NCBI GenBank assembly: GCA_030540075.1
Contig: JAUNWX010000012.1
Location: 13,224-53,780, forward strand
Reading direction: 5' to 3'
Source: Lachnospiraceae bacterium
GTDB taxonomy: Bacteria; Bacillota; Clostridia; Lachnospirales; Lachnospiraceae
Length of the DNA stretch: 40,557 nt
Position 1 is the first letter of the stretch. Each line of letters opens with the position of its first letter. The notes under the pieces are model-generated. The model was not told where the DNA came from. It saw nothing but the letters and a program-made list of their open reading frames with translations, and ran no database searches. Of the stretch, positions 25,401 through 34,833 are shown piece after piece. The position numbers and the translations under genes were made by a program.

Positions 25401-26999
25401 TCAGAATGTATCCTTCAGTCTGCCCCAGTTCTCCTGGAACAGTGCTGCATCCATCAGCTTTGGGCCACCCTCCGGCACGATCGGGCGGAAGCCCATATGA
25501 TCGAGCACCTGGGTCTGAAGATCGATGCCCGGTGCGATTTCAGTCAGCACGAGTCCCTCTTCCGTCCGCTCGAATACACAGCGTTCTGTGATATAGCTGA
25601 TCTTATTGCCCTTCTTCAGGCACTGCGCTGCATTGAAGGAAACCTGTACGCAGTGATCTACGAACTTGTTAAAGCGACCTTCCTGATCGATGTGTAGCTT
25701 TCCATCCTCCACATGGCACTCGAGTCCACCGGCGGTAAAGGTGCCCATGAAGATCGAGTGCTTCGCGTTGGCCGAAATATTCGGGAAGCCACCACAGCCG
25801 GCGATCTTGCCATTCAGGTAGGTGGTATTGACATTACCATCCTTATCCACCTCCGGAAGTCCGAAGACACCGGCGTCGAGTCCACCATGGTCGAAGAAAC
25901 TGAAGAAATCGGTCTGATTCACCATCGCAATCGGATTGAAGTGTGCACCGAAATCGCCACCCTGCGCCGGCACACCGCCGATGAGTCCAGACTCGGAAAG
26001 CATCATAATCTGATCATCGACGCCCTCCTCCATCAGAATACTCGGGACGAGACCCGGCATGCCGATGCCGAAATTGCACTTCATGCCATGATGGAATTCC
26101 GCTGCGGTTCGACGTGCGATCACCTTCCGATGATCAAACGGAACCTCCTGCTTCGCGTCTCCGAGTGGTACGCGGATCTCTCCGGTGAACGCCGGATTGA
26201 AGTGAGTGATATGCGTCTGCATCGAACGCTCCGGATGCTCTTCGACGACGACATAATCGACGAGGATGCCTGGGATCTTGACGGTCCTCGGATCCAGAGA
26301 GCCTGTCTTCGCAACGCGCTCGACCTGGGCGATGACGATCGCACCGGAGGCCTTGGCTGCCATCGCGAGATCCAGCGGTTCACATGGCATACACTCCTTT
26401 TCATAGCTCAGGTTGCCGTCTTCATCTGCAGTTGTGCCACGAAGAAGGGCGACGTTCAGCTTCGGAAGGGTATAGAAGAGATACTCCTCTCCCATAAAAT
26501 CCGGAATATGATAAACGAGCTGTTTGCCTTCCTTCTTCGTTTTTTCGTTGATCATCGCACCGTCAAAACGCGGATCGATATAGGTTCCGAGGCCGACCTT
26601 CGTCATCAGTCCAGGGAAACCACGACCGATCTCTCGCCAAATCTGTCCGACGATGCCGAGTGGGATATTGTACGCAAGGATCTTATTATCCGTGATGTTC
26701 TTGATCATTTTAAACGAACAGCCAACATGCCCGTGGATCGAGCAGGTCAGAAGTCCATCCTCTGCCAGGGCATCCTCACCACGTGTCTTCTTTTTTTCAG
26801 GATCCATACGTCCGAAATCGCCCTGTCCTGCGCCGTGAATATGTGTGATTCCTGCCGGATGTCCGCACTCCTTAAAACGCGCCTGGATTGCGAGCCCGAT
26901 TTCCTCCGGCCATCCGGTCATCCCCTGCACTGCCGAACCGATGACTGCGCCATCCGGAATCAGCTCCGCTGCCTGTTTCGGTGTAATAAATTTTGCCAT
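25401..26999 (-). CDS. Family-I CoA-transferase, fused alpha-beta (propionate/acetoacetate CoA-transferase type)
   Basis: This enzyme moves CoA from an acyl-CoA to a free carboxylate through a glutamyl-CoA intermediate. The alpha half opens MAKFITPKQAAELIPDGAVIGSAVQGMTG and contains GAGQGDFGRMD. The beta half holds the catalytic glutamate in MMLSESGLIGGVPAQGG (E336), the family SESG/SENG site. At 532 residues it is a single-chain fusion like Pct or YdiF. AAGGA precedes the ATG. It lies 14 bases after the acyl-CoA ligase. This pairing suggests the ligase primes the pathway with ATP and the transferase then recycles CoA from product to incoming acid. The natural acyl group is not readable. Confidence 0.92.
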   Translation of the reverse strand: MAKFITPKQAAELIPDGAVIGSAVQGMTGWPEEIGLAIQARFKECGHPAGITHIHGAGQGDFGRMDPEKKKTRGEDALAEDGLLTCSIHGHVGCSFKMIKNITDNKILAYNIPLGIVGQIWREIGRGFPGLMTKVGLGTYIDPRFDGAMINEKTKKEGKQLVYHIPDFMGEEYLFYTLPKLNVALLRGTTADEDGNLSYEKECMPCEPLDLAMAAKASGAIVIAQVERVAKTGSLDPRTVKIPGILVDYVVVEEHPERSMQTHITHFNPAFTGEIRVPLGDAKQEVPFDHRKVIARRTAAEFHHGMKCNFGIGMPGLVPSILMEEGVDDQIMMLSESGLIGGVPAQGGDFGAHFNPIAMVNQTDFFSFFDHGGLDAGVFGLPEVDKDGNVNTTYLNGKIAGCGGFPNISANAKHSIFMGTFTAGGLECHVEDGKLHIDQEGRFNKFVDHCVQVSFNAAQCLKKGNKISYITERCVFERTEEGLVLTEIAPGIDLQTQVLDHMGFRPIVPEGGPKLMDAALFQENWGRLKDTF

Positions 27000-27013
27000 A
27001 GTTTATCCTTTCT

Positions 27014-28705
27014 TCAGCTGAATCTCGTATGCTCAGCTGCTATCTTCTTCAGCTCTTCCTTTGCAATCTTACCGGAGCCGGTCAGTGGAAACTGTTGCAG
27101 GATTTCGATTTCTTCCGGAATCTTGATGGTTGAAATCTTCCCTTTACAGTCACTCCGTAGTTCTTCCAGGCATAGTTCCTGCTCCGGCTTCAGGATCAGA
27201 AATGCATAGACACTCTCACCGAATTCACGATTCGGCGCGCCCACGACACAGGCATCCTCGATTTTCGGATGCTGGCGTAAAAAGTCTTCGATTTCCTTCG
27301 GACTGATGTTCTCTCCACCCCGGATGATGATATCCTTGCATCTTCCTTTCAAACGGATGATGCCATCCCGATCCACTGTAGCGATGTCTCCGGTGCGAAG
27401 CCATCCATCCTCGAACGCTTTTTCTGTTTCTTCGATGTTCCGAATATACCCCGCCGTAACACAGGGGCCCTTGATACAGATTTCACCGACCTGATTCTCT
27501 CTCAGCGTGATGCCGGTAGCGAGGTCACGAATCTTCCACTCAACCATGGGCCAGAAACGGCCGACGGTCGTTGACACCATCCGAAGTGGATCCTGTAGCT
27601 CTGTGCTACTGATCCCTGGTCCTGCTTCCGTCATCCCATACATCACCATGAAATGATCGATATGCAGAACCTCCGATGCATGTCGGAACACCTCCTCCGG
27701 ACAGCTCGCTCCGGCGATCACGCAGAGACGAAGATGGAGCTTCTGCTCACCTCCGATTTCTTCTGCATGATGCATCAGTCGAAGGAGAATCGTCGGAACG
27801 CAGCTCATCACCGTACACTTTTCCTTCACCAGAAGCTCCAGCACACCCTCATGCTTCAGATCATCAAACAGCACCATCGTAGCACCGGCCATCAGTGTCG
27901 TCAGCATGCTTCCGATGCAGCCCAGCGAGTGGAACAGCGGAGCCGTCACACACAGCCGGTCATCTGTCGTCATCTTCATATAGTGCACATGTTCGAGTGC
28001 ATTCAGCATCATCTGTCGATGCGTCAGCGGAACGCCTTTCGGGGTACCGCTCGATCCGGACGTATGGATGATCGTGGCGGTCTGGTCCATGTCCAGCTGC
28101 TTCGCCCGATCTTCCAGCAGCTGGTCGGAGCACTGTTCTCCTGCCTTCAGGATCTCATTCAGCTGCCATGCACAGCCTTCCGCTCCTCCCCCACCGGTCA
28201 CGATGATATGCCGAAGCTTCGGCAGCAGTACTGTCTGCAGCCTGCCGGCAGTCTGCGTCTTCAATTCCGGACAGATTTCATACAGCATTTCCATATGATC
28301 CCGGTTTTTCATCCGTTGCTTTATGATCATTATGCTGCATTCAGTATTCTCCAGAAGCCGTCGCAGCATATCCGCTTTTTCATGGATATTCACATTGACG
28401 AGCACTCCACCAGCCTTCGAGATGGCAAGCTTCGTGACGACATGCTCCCAGCAGTTATCGATGATCACCGCCACATGATCGCCCTGCCTGAGTCCCAGAT
28501 GAATCAGCCCCTTCGCCAGATCATCACTGACTGTATCGAGTTCCTGATACGTGAGGCGTCGATCATGCAGATAATCTATCACCGCGAGATGGTCCGGATA
28601 CCGGGAGGCCTGAAGATGAATCAGCTCTCCCAGCGTCCGATTCGAAATGGAGCCACGATATGGATCATCGTCTCTTCGATTTTCGATCAACTGCGATTTG
28701 TCCAT
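27014..28705 (-). CDS. AMP-dependent acyl-CoA ligase
   Basis: An ANL-superfamily enzyme that activates a carboxylic acid with ATP and CoA. The P-loop-like motif IIHTSGSSGTPKGVPLTHRQ is at about residues 212-231. YGMTEAGPG (about 354-362), the hinge GRCKDIIIRGGENISPKEIEDFL and the C-terminal catalytic lysine in TGSGKIAKEEL are all intact. Its 563 residues are normal for medium-chain or aromatic acid ligases; specificity cannot be told from the sequence. It is preceded by the transporter and followed by the CoA-transferase with short gaps, all one direction. Confidence 0.93.
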   Translation of the reverse strand: MDKSQLIENRRDDDPYRGSISNRTLGELIHLQASRYPDHLAVIDYLHDRRLTYQELDTVSDDLAKGLIHLGLRQGDHVAVIIDNCWEHVVTKLAISKAGGVLVNVNIHEKADMLRRLLENTECSIMIIKQRMKNRDHMEMLYEICPELKTQTAGRLQTVLLPKLRHIIVTGGGGAEGCAWQLNEILKAGEQCSDQLLEDRAKQLDMDQTATIIHTSGSSGTPKGVPLTHRQMMLNALEHVHYMKMTTDDRLCVTAPLFHSLGCIGSMLTTLMAGATMVLFDDLKHEGVLELLVKEKCTVMSCVPTILLRLMHHAEEIGGEQKLHLRLCVIAGASCPEEVFRHASEVLHIDHFMVMYGMTEAGPGISSTELQDPLRMVSTTVGRFWPMVEWKIRDLATGITLRENQVGEICIKGPCVTAGYIRNIEETEKAFEDGWLRTGDIATVDRDGIIRLKGRCKDIIIRGGENISPKEIEDFLRQHPKIEDACVVGAPNREFGESVYAFLILKPEQELCLEELRSDCKGKISTIKIPEEIEILQQFPLTGSGKIAKEELKKIAAEHTRFS

Positions 28706-28724
28706 AATAAAACCTGTCTTTTCT

Positions 28725-29966
28725 TTACTTCATACTTTCTCTGAACTTTACGAGAAGGAAAATCAGCACGATCGCCACGATGCCAAATACACCGACGATC
28801 GTCAGCGGCATCGCATAGGATCCACCGGACTGCTCCATCAGACTCGTAAAGAACTTCGGTCCGACATAGCCGCCGAGCGCGAAACCGATAAACATGATGC
28901 CGTAATTGATGCCATTGTTCTTCGGTCCAAAATTATCTGCCGTCAGCGCCGGATATACACCCATGGAACCACCATAGCATGCTGCAATCAGCATAGCAAA
29001 AATCAGGAACATTCCATACGACTGATTTACGCGCGATAAGCAGAAACCACTGATCGCCACGAGGCAGCCCATCGCCATCAGCGCCTTATAGCGTCCGATC
29101 TTATCTGAAATCGAACCCCAGAGAAGACGACCACCGGAATTCGCGATACCGATGAACGATACCGTATACGCCACGAGTGCGCTCTCCTTCGGCAGTCCGC
29201 CGATGGTCTTCGCCATACCGGTCGCCGATTGAATCACGAAGAGACCGGCTGACGAGAAGCAGAGGAACGCGATCACAGCTACATAATAACGTTTGTCCCG
29301 GATCATTTCATTCCAGCTGTAATTCCTAGGTGCCGGACCATTTTTCTTCGGTGCAGGTGGTACGTATCCATCCGGCAACCAGCCTTCCGGTGGAGCCGAG
29401 ATGAAGAATCCACAGATAAATGCGACGATGCCGATCAGGATGGCAAGTATCATGAAGGTCTTCAGTACGCCAATGCTGCCGATCAGAGGTCTCAGCACGA
29501 ACGGGAAAAGAATGGACCCCAGTCCGAAGAAAGCGGTTGTAAGACCTGCAATCGTACCGCGCATTTCCGGGAACCATAATCCGGTGTTGGTGGTCGTGAT
29601 ACCATTGATCATGCCGACACCGAAACCGGCGATGATGCCGAAGCCGATCCATACCATCGGCACACTGTGTGCCATACTCGTCATCAGAAGACCCAGTAAG
29701 GTCAGCACCGCTCCGATTTTGATGACGCCTCCGGCACCAAATTTTTTCTTCATCGCACCGCCGGTAATCATGGTGATCGGCCCGACACCTGTATTAAAGG
29801 TAAATGCCAGTGCCAGCGAAGAAGCCACCACTGTCGCACCGAAAATTTCTTCCGACTCACTCATAAATCCGGACTGGAAGATACTCCAGCAGTACGTAAT
29901 ACCGATAAAGACGTTGACGATGCAGCTGGCTGCTACAACCGTCCATCTTTTCTTCATATAATCCAT
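28725..29966 (-). CDS. OFA-family major facilitator transporter
   Basis: About twelve transmembrane segments fill the 413 residues. The N-terminus (MDYMKKRWTVVAASCIVNVFIGITYCWSIF) and INGITTTNTGLWFPEMRG are typical of the oxalate/formate antiporter family of small carboxylate exchangers. I start at the ATG at 29966, preceded by GGGAGGG; the frame otherwise opens at a TTG. It lies between the hydroxylase and ligase genes, so it likely imports the substrate acid, perhaps in exchange for the product. A short cytoplasmic loop, GWLPDGYVPPAPKKNGPAP, joins the halves. Oxalate itself is not implied, as no oxalyl-CoA decarboxylase is present. Confidence 0.88.
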   Translation of the reverse strand: MDYMKKRWTVVAASCIVNVFIGITYCWSIFQSGFMSESEEIFGATVVASSLALAFTFNTGVGPITMITGGAMKKKFGAGGVIKIGAVLTLLGLLMTSMAHSVPMVWIGFGIIAGFGVGMINGITTTNTGLWFPEMRGTIAGLTTAFFGLGSILFPFVLRPLIGSIGVLKTFMILAILIGIVAFICGFFISAPPEGWLPDGYVPPAPKKNGPAPRNYSWNEMIRDKRYYVAVIAFLCFSSAGLFVIQSATGMAKTIGGLPKESALVAYTVSFIGIANSGGRLLWGSISDKIGRYKALMAMGCLVAISGFCLSRVNQSYGMFLIFAMLIAACYGGSMGVYPALTADNFGPKNNGINYGIMFIGFALGGYVGPKFFTSLMEQSGGSYAMPLTIVGVFGIVAIVLIFLLVKFRESMK

Positions 29967-30039
29967 ACACCCTCCCTTCAAAGAAAAATTCTATTTCTGT
30001 GCGCACGTTATTTATTTAACGATGTTTGCTTTGGAAAGA

Positions 30040-30067
30040 GCGAGTCCCCGTCGTGGACGGGGCTCGC
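30040..30067 (-). terminator. Hairpin after the hydroxylase genes
   Basis: GCGAG and CCCCGTC (30040-30052) pair with GACGGGG and CTCGC (30056-30067) around a GTG loop, with one bulged base. On the minus strand TCTTTCC follows, a weak T-tract. It probably causes partial termination between the hydroxylase and transporter genes. Confidence 0.55.
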
Positions 30068-30082
30068 TTTAAACACACGACT

Positions 30083-32461
30083 TTATGCGTTTGCCATCCG
30101 CTCTACGAGATTTGAGATGAGTGCTCTGACTTCCTGCACCTTATAGGCGTTATACTGAAGCGGTGCAGCATCCTTTACAGCGATCTCTGCAGCCTCAGCA
30201 GCAACTTCCTTCGTAGGTTTCTTTCCGATCAGGAACGCTTCTACCTCCGGTCGTACCAGCGGAACCGGTGCCACTGCACCCAGAACCAGCTTCACATCAC
30301 GGATCACCCCATCCTCGAGCTTATACGCATATGCGAGAGATGCAATTGCGAAGTCGATCGAATCACGTACTCTGAATTTGTCATAGCCGGTCGTATATCC
30401 ATCCAGCTTTTCAAAACGAACTGCCTTGATCAGCTCACCCGGATTCAGCATATCGTATGCCTTGAGTTTCGTCGTAAAGAAATCCTTCGACCGAATGGTT
30501 TTCTCCGTTGTAATCAGTTCCGCATCCATCATCACCATCACCGGTGAAAGGTCGGAAGCATTCACCGAATAACATCCGCAGTCCATACATCTGCCGGCTT
30601 CCTGGATGGCTGTTTCCGGTGTAAAGGATCCCGTATCCTCGTCACTCAGTGTCCGCTCGGATACCGCACGTTCCGGAAGGACATGCATCGTGGTTTCCTT
30701 GATGGCATCCTTATCAAAGTGAAGGAATCCCTTCGTCTGCGGCCAGTGATACTCTTCTACGCCGAGATCCTTATTGATCGTGATAGCTGCAACACGGCCA
30801 CCATGAATCGCCTTGATGGCGAGGTTCGGTCCGGTAACCGCATCACCACCTGCATAGATCTTCGGATTCGAGGTCTTCGCAGTCTCGAGATCGGCATCGA
30901 TCAGACCTCTCGGGCTCTTCACCTGAGACAGGAAGTTCTCGCCGAGGAAGCTGATATCGACACGCTGTCCGGTAGCGAGGATGATATAATCCGACGCAAA
31001 GTTCATCTTCGTGCCGTAATCATACTGCGGATCAAATCTACCCTCTGCATTTCGTACGGAGGTACACTTCATGGACTCGAGTCCGTTGACCTTACCGTCT
31101 GCATCCGTCAGTACTCTGGAAAGACCCCAGCCATTAAAGATTTCGACGCCTTCTTCCTTCGCTCTGCTGACATCTTCTTCTGTCGCCGGCATCTCATCTG
31201 CCTGCTCGAGACAAACCAGCTTCACGGACTTCGCACCGAGACGCTTTGCGGTCATTGCAACATCCATCGCAACATTACCGCCACCACAGACGAGAATATC
31301 ATTACCGATGGCCTTCTGGAGATAGGTATTGACATCGACGAGGAAATTCAGACCGAACTGTGTCAGCTCCTCACCACCGATACCGAGAAGCGGCTGCTTC
31401 CACGCACCTGTACCGAGGTAGATGGCATCGTATTCCTGATCCAGCTGATCGAGGGTGATGTCCTTACCGATTTCCGTATTCATCCGGAACTCGACACCCA
31501 TCTTTTCAAGCTGAGCGGCATATCCGTCAACGATGTCCTTCGGCAGACGATAGTGTGGGATACCATACTGAAGAACACCACCCGCCTTCTCCATACGATC
31601 ATATACCACGACCTTTTCACCGGCACGACGGAGATAATATGCTGCAGTCAGACCACCAGGGCCTGCTCCGACGATGGCCACCTTTTTACCAGACTCCTGT
31701 TCCGGTGCCTTAAAATAGTCATCATAATGCGCGATGATATAATCACCGAGTGAACGCTCTACGGCATGGATATCGACCGGATCACCGTGCTGATTCTGAT
31801 TGCACTTCAGCTGGCAGTTATGCGGACATACCCTCGAGGTAACCATCGGCATAGGATTGTACTCGAGGAAGATTCTGGCCGCACCATCCCAGTCACCTTC
31901 ACGAAGCTTCGCCATGTACCCCGGAATATCCGTATTGCCCGGGCACTCATGGGAACATGGTGTAAACCCCGTCTTCATACCGCCATAGATGGAGTGATAG
32001 CGGTTCTGTCCCTGAATCGCGAAACACTCTTCACCACCCTTACGTGCGCAGTCGAGTCTTCCACCGATACCATTCGGATAGCGGTAGAACCAGCAACGTA
32101 CATCCTGGCAGAGGTTACCGCCGATGGTACCTTCATTACGGATGATCGGTGAAGCGATGGATTTCGCAGCTTCCTGAACGGCTGCTGCTCCTTTCGCAAT
32201 TTCCGGATTTTCTACGATCTTTGTCAATTTCGTCAGGGCACCGATTTCTATTGAGTTCCCTTCCTCTTTGATATAATCTCCATCCTGGATGGTTTTGAGA
32301 TTGACGACCTTCTCCGGTGCCTTCTTCAGGATCTTCTCCTTCATCACACCGACGAGGTCCGTACCTCCGGCGATGGCCACTGCCTTACCGGATTCTGTAT
32401 TCTTTAATAATGTGCTGGCTTCTTCAAAAGAAGCCGCACTCTCATAATCAAAATTTCTCAC
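30083..32461 (-). CDS. Molybdenum hydroxylase FAD subunit with an inserted GltD-like Fe-S/NAD(P)H oxidoreductase
   Basis: Residues 1-161 are the first part of a CoxM-type FAD-binding domain (AIAGGTDLVGVMKEK, RNEGTIGGNLCQDVRCWFYR, GQNRYHSIYGG). Residues about 162-629 are a complete GltD/NfnB-like module. They include Fe-S cysteines C169, C173, C212, C216 and C220, the FAD site VAIVGAGPGG (261-270), the NAD(P) site CGGGNVAMD (392-400) and AGGDAVTGPNLA (537-548). The CoxM domain then resumes at CYSVNASDLSPVMVMMDAEL (630-649) and runs to the end. The insertion lies exactly between GG and the C.AV.PSDLAP motif. C118, C123, C138 and C146 may hold a further cluster. It starts with GTG after AAGGAGG. 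It should feed NAD(P)H electrons to the molybdenum site. Confidence 0.9.
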   Translation of the reverse strand: MRNFDYESAASFEEASTLLKNTESGKAVAIAGGTDLVGVMKEKILKKAPEKVVNLKTIQDGDYIKEEGNSIEIGALTKLTKIVENPEIAKGAAAVQEAAKSIASPIIRNEGTIGGNLCQDVRCWFYRYPNGIGGRLDCARKGGEECFAIQGQNRYHSIYGGMKTGFTPCSHECPGNTDIPGYMAKLREGDWDGAARIFLEYNPMPMVTSRVCPHNCQLKCNQNQHGDPVDIHAVERSLGDYIIAHYDDYFKAPEQESGKKVAIVGAGPGGLTAAYYLRRAGEKVVVYDRMEKAGGVLQYGIPHYRLPKDIVDGYAAQLEKMGVEFRMNTEIGKDITLDQLDQEYDAIYLGTGAWKQPLLGIGGEELTQFGLNFLVDVNTYLQKAIGNDILVCGGGNVAMDVAMTAKRLGAKSVKLVCLEQADEMPATEEDVSRAKEEGVEIFNGWGLSRVLTDADGKVNGLESMKCTSVRNAEGRFDPQYDYGTKMNFASDYIILATGQRVDISFLGENFLSQVKSPRGLIDADLETAKTSNPKIYAGGDAVTGPNLAIKAIHGGRVAAITINKDLGVEEYHWPQTKGFLHFDKDAIKETTMHVLPERAVSERTLSDEDTGSFTPETAIQEAGRCMDCGCYSVNASDLSPVMVMMDAELITTEKTIRSKDFFTTKLKAYDMLNPGELIKAVRFEKLDGYTTGYDKFRVRDSIDFAIASLAYAYKLEDGVIRDVKLVLGAVAPVPLVRPEVEAFLIGKKPTKEVAAEAAEIAVKDAAPLQYNAYKVQEVRALISNLVERMANA

Positions 32462-32479
32462 GATCGGTTCCTCCTTCGA

Positions 32480-34819
32480 TTATGCCTTGCCGATGGCGCT
32501 CAGAATCACGCCAGGAGTTGCAGGGTAGGTCTTGATATCCTTTCCGGTTGCATTGGAAATCGCCATCAGAACTGCACCACCGAGTGCCGCACCGGATACT
32601 TCACCGATGCCGAGTGCCTTAAATACATAGGTATCGATCTGCGATTCCATGACGTATGCGTCATAGGTCGGGAATTCATTGAAGGTTCTCATCTTATACT
32701 CGAGCATGCTTGCGGTCACCAGACGTCCGGTGATCGGATCCTGTAAGCACTCCTCCATCGATGCCGTATCTACACAAGCAGATCCGATGCCACCATGCAG
32801 CTGCATCTCTACCGCCTTCGGATCGAGGATCTGTCCGATATCCGTTCCTGCACCGATATGGAGCAAGCGCTGACGACCCGTCTCGAGGTCGACCTCGACA
32901 TCGACGAACACAGCGATACAGCTCGGAATATTGAAGAGCTCCAGGTGCTTACCATATCCACAGATGGAAAGCTCCTTATCGCAGAGCTTAAACATCGGAA
33001 CCATAAGCTCAGGTGTATCTCGCACATAAACCATATAGTCCTTCGTTTCCATCTGGTCGATGGATCTGTGGAAGTGCGTCGCTGCGAGCTCCAGAGCTTT
33101 CTGCTTACACTCCATCGCTGCCAGCGTCGCTGCCTTACCGGTCGTGATCGTACCTCTGGAACCGCAAAGACCATAGTTGGAAGGATTATACTTCGAACCA
33201 GGGTCCGTGATATAGACCGTCTCTACCGGCACATTAAGAATTTCTGCCACCTGCTTAACTACATTTGATCTCGTACCCATACCAGACTCGGTAACATCCA
33301 TCTCGATCACCGTCTTCGATGCTCTCGGCTTACCTACGAGATCCGGGATGATACGACAGATACACTCTGTATTATCCTCGTTGATATCAGCATTACCGAT
33401 GACGCCCATGCCGACGCCTCTGGCCTTCTTGCCATTCGGGCTTACCCAGTACGGCTTATTCCAGCCGACCCACTTCTTATCCCAGTCGAAACGATCCGCA
33501 GCACCCTGCATCGCTTCTGGGAAGAACATCGAGGATCTGGACTGCCACCAGCGGCCATCACGCCACTGGAAGCGATCGCCCGGTGCCACGTAATTCTTCT
33601 TAAATACATCCAGCGGATTGAGATTTCCTTCCTTCATTGCAGTCGCCATGAGACGCTCGAGACAGCTATTCAGCTCCTGTCCGCCATAGCCACGTACGAT
33701 ACCGGCAGCCTGCCGATTCGTAACGGCAATTTCAGAATCCATATCCCAGTTTGCGCACTTCGCACATACGAGCTGCGCCTCGCCGAGACCGACACCGACC
33801 TGGCCCTGAATCGAGTCTGCGATGGATCCGGTATCTACCAGCCACTTGCCCTTAATCGCATTTACGATGCCATCCTTCGTGATACCGATTTTGGCATTCA
33901 TGATGGATCCCAGACGAACCTCATAGCAGGTCAACTGCTCTTCCTTGGTCATGACCACCTTTACCGGCTTACTGGTCACACGGGACAGCATACATGCGGA
34001 AAGGACAGTCGTCATAAGGGACTGCTTATTACCATAAGAACCGCCGACATTGAACGTACGAACATCGAAGTTGGAGTGATCGATACGGCCTTCGGCCATA
34101 AGCTTCAGGATATGGGAAGACTGAGAAGATGCCCACAGGGTATAATCTGTTCCTCCCGTCCACTTTGCGATGGCAGACGGTGTCTCCGGTGCGGCCGGTG
34201 ATGGCATCTTATCAAATTCCACGCGGTCCTCTGCGACATAAGCACATTCAGCGAACGCTGCTTCCGGGTCACCACGACGGATCTGCCACCACGGACCATC
34301 CGGCTGGAAATACTTGATACCGTTGTCTACATGATTTCCAGGAAATCTCTTATAAAGCTGCGGTGCACCTTCCTTCAGAGCATCCTCTGCATTAAATACA
34401 GCCGGAAGCTTCTTATACTCGACGTCGATCAGATCGAGAGCTTCTTCTGCGATTTCCAGCGTATCAGCGGCAACCAGTGCGACGACATCACCGACACACC
34501 AGACCTCATCCTCGAGAAGATGACGATGTACCGGAAGACCGAGTCCCCACTGCTCCGGAACATTCTTATAGGTCACGACTGCACGTACTCCCGGAAGTGC
34601 CTCTGCCTTCGTCGCATCGATGGATAGAATCTTTGCATGCGGATACGGAGAACGCAGGGTTTTACCATACAGCTGTCCAGGAACATTAAAATCATCCAGA
34701 TAGGTTGCATGTCCGGTCACGATATCCTTGGCATCGATTCTCGGGGTATATTTACCAACATGACGATAGTTCGGCTGAACCACATCACGGTAATTCATTT
34801 TCTTATCTGCTGCACTCAT
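32480..34819 (-). CDS. Molybdenum hydroxylase large subunit (xanthine dehydrogenase/4-hydroxybenzoyl-CoA reductase family)
   Basis: This 779-residue catalytic subunit binds molybdopterin. The N-terminal hammerhead domain (GHATYLDDFNVPGQLYGK) is followed by cofactor-binding motifs GGSYGNKQ (259-266), RGYGGQE (376-382), GSRGTITTGKA, and the catalytic glutamate in ALGIGEVSG (E740). The glutamate that binds purine in xanthine dehydrogenases (GGFGGKE) is replaced by glutamine here, and EP.A motifs differ, so purine as substrate is unlikely. AAGGAGG lies 9-10 bases before the ATG. It sits between the 2Fe-2S and FAD subunits, with 14- and 18-base gaps. The cluster context favours an acyl-CoA substrate; the reaction direction is unknown. 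Confidence 0.92.
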   Translation of the reverse strand: MSAADKKMNYRDVVQPNYRHVGKYTPRIDAKDIVTGHATYLDDFNVPGQLYGKTLRSPYPHAKILSIDATKAEALPGVRAVVTYKNVPEQWGLGLPVHRHLLEDEVWCVGDVVALVAADTLEIAEEALDLIDVEYKKLPAVFNAEDALKEGAPQLYKRFPGNHVDNGIKYFQPDGPWWQIRRGDPEAAFAECAYVAEDRVEFDKMPSPAAPETPSAIAKWTGGTDYTLWASSQSSHILKLMAEGRIDHSNFDVRTFNVGGSYGNKQSLMTTVLSACMLSRVTSKPVKVVMTKEEQLTCYEVRLGSIMNAKIGITKDGIVNAIKGKWLVDTGSIADSIQGQVGVGLGEAQLVCAKCANWDMDSEIAVTNRQAAGIVRGYGGQELNSCLERLMATAMKEGNLNPLDVFKKNYVAPGDRFQWRDGRWWQSRSSMFFPEAMQGAADRFDWDKKWVGWNKPYWVSPNGKKARGVGMGVIGNADINEDNTECICRIIPDLVGKPRASKTVIEMDVTESGMGTRSNVVKQVAEILNVPVETVYITDPGSKYNPSNYGLCGSRGTITTGKAATLAAMECKQKALELAATHFHRSIDQMETKDYMVYVRDTPELMVPMFKLCDKELSICGYGKHLELFNIPSCIAVFVDVEVDLETGRQRLLHIGAGTDIGQILDPKAVEMQLHGGIGSACVDTASMEECLQDPITGRLVTASMLEYKMRTFNEFPTYDAYVMESQIDTYVFKALGIGEVSGAALGGAVLMAISNATGKDIKTYPATPGVILSAIGKA

Positions 34820-34833
34820 TTTGAAGGCCCTCC

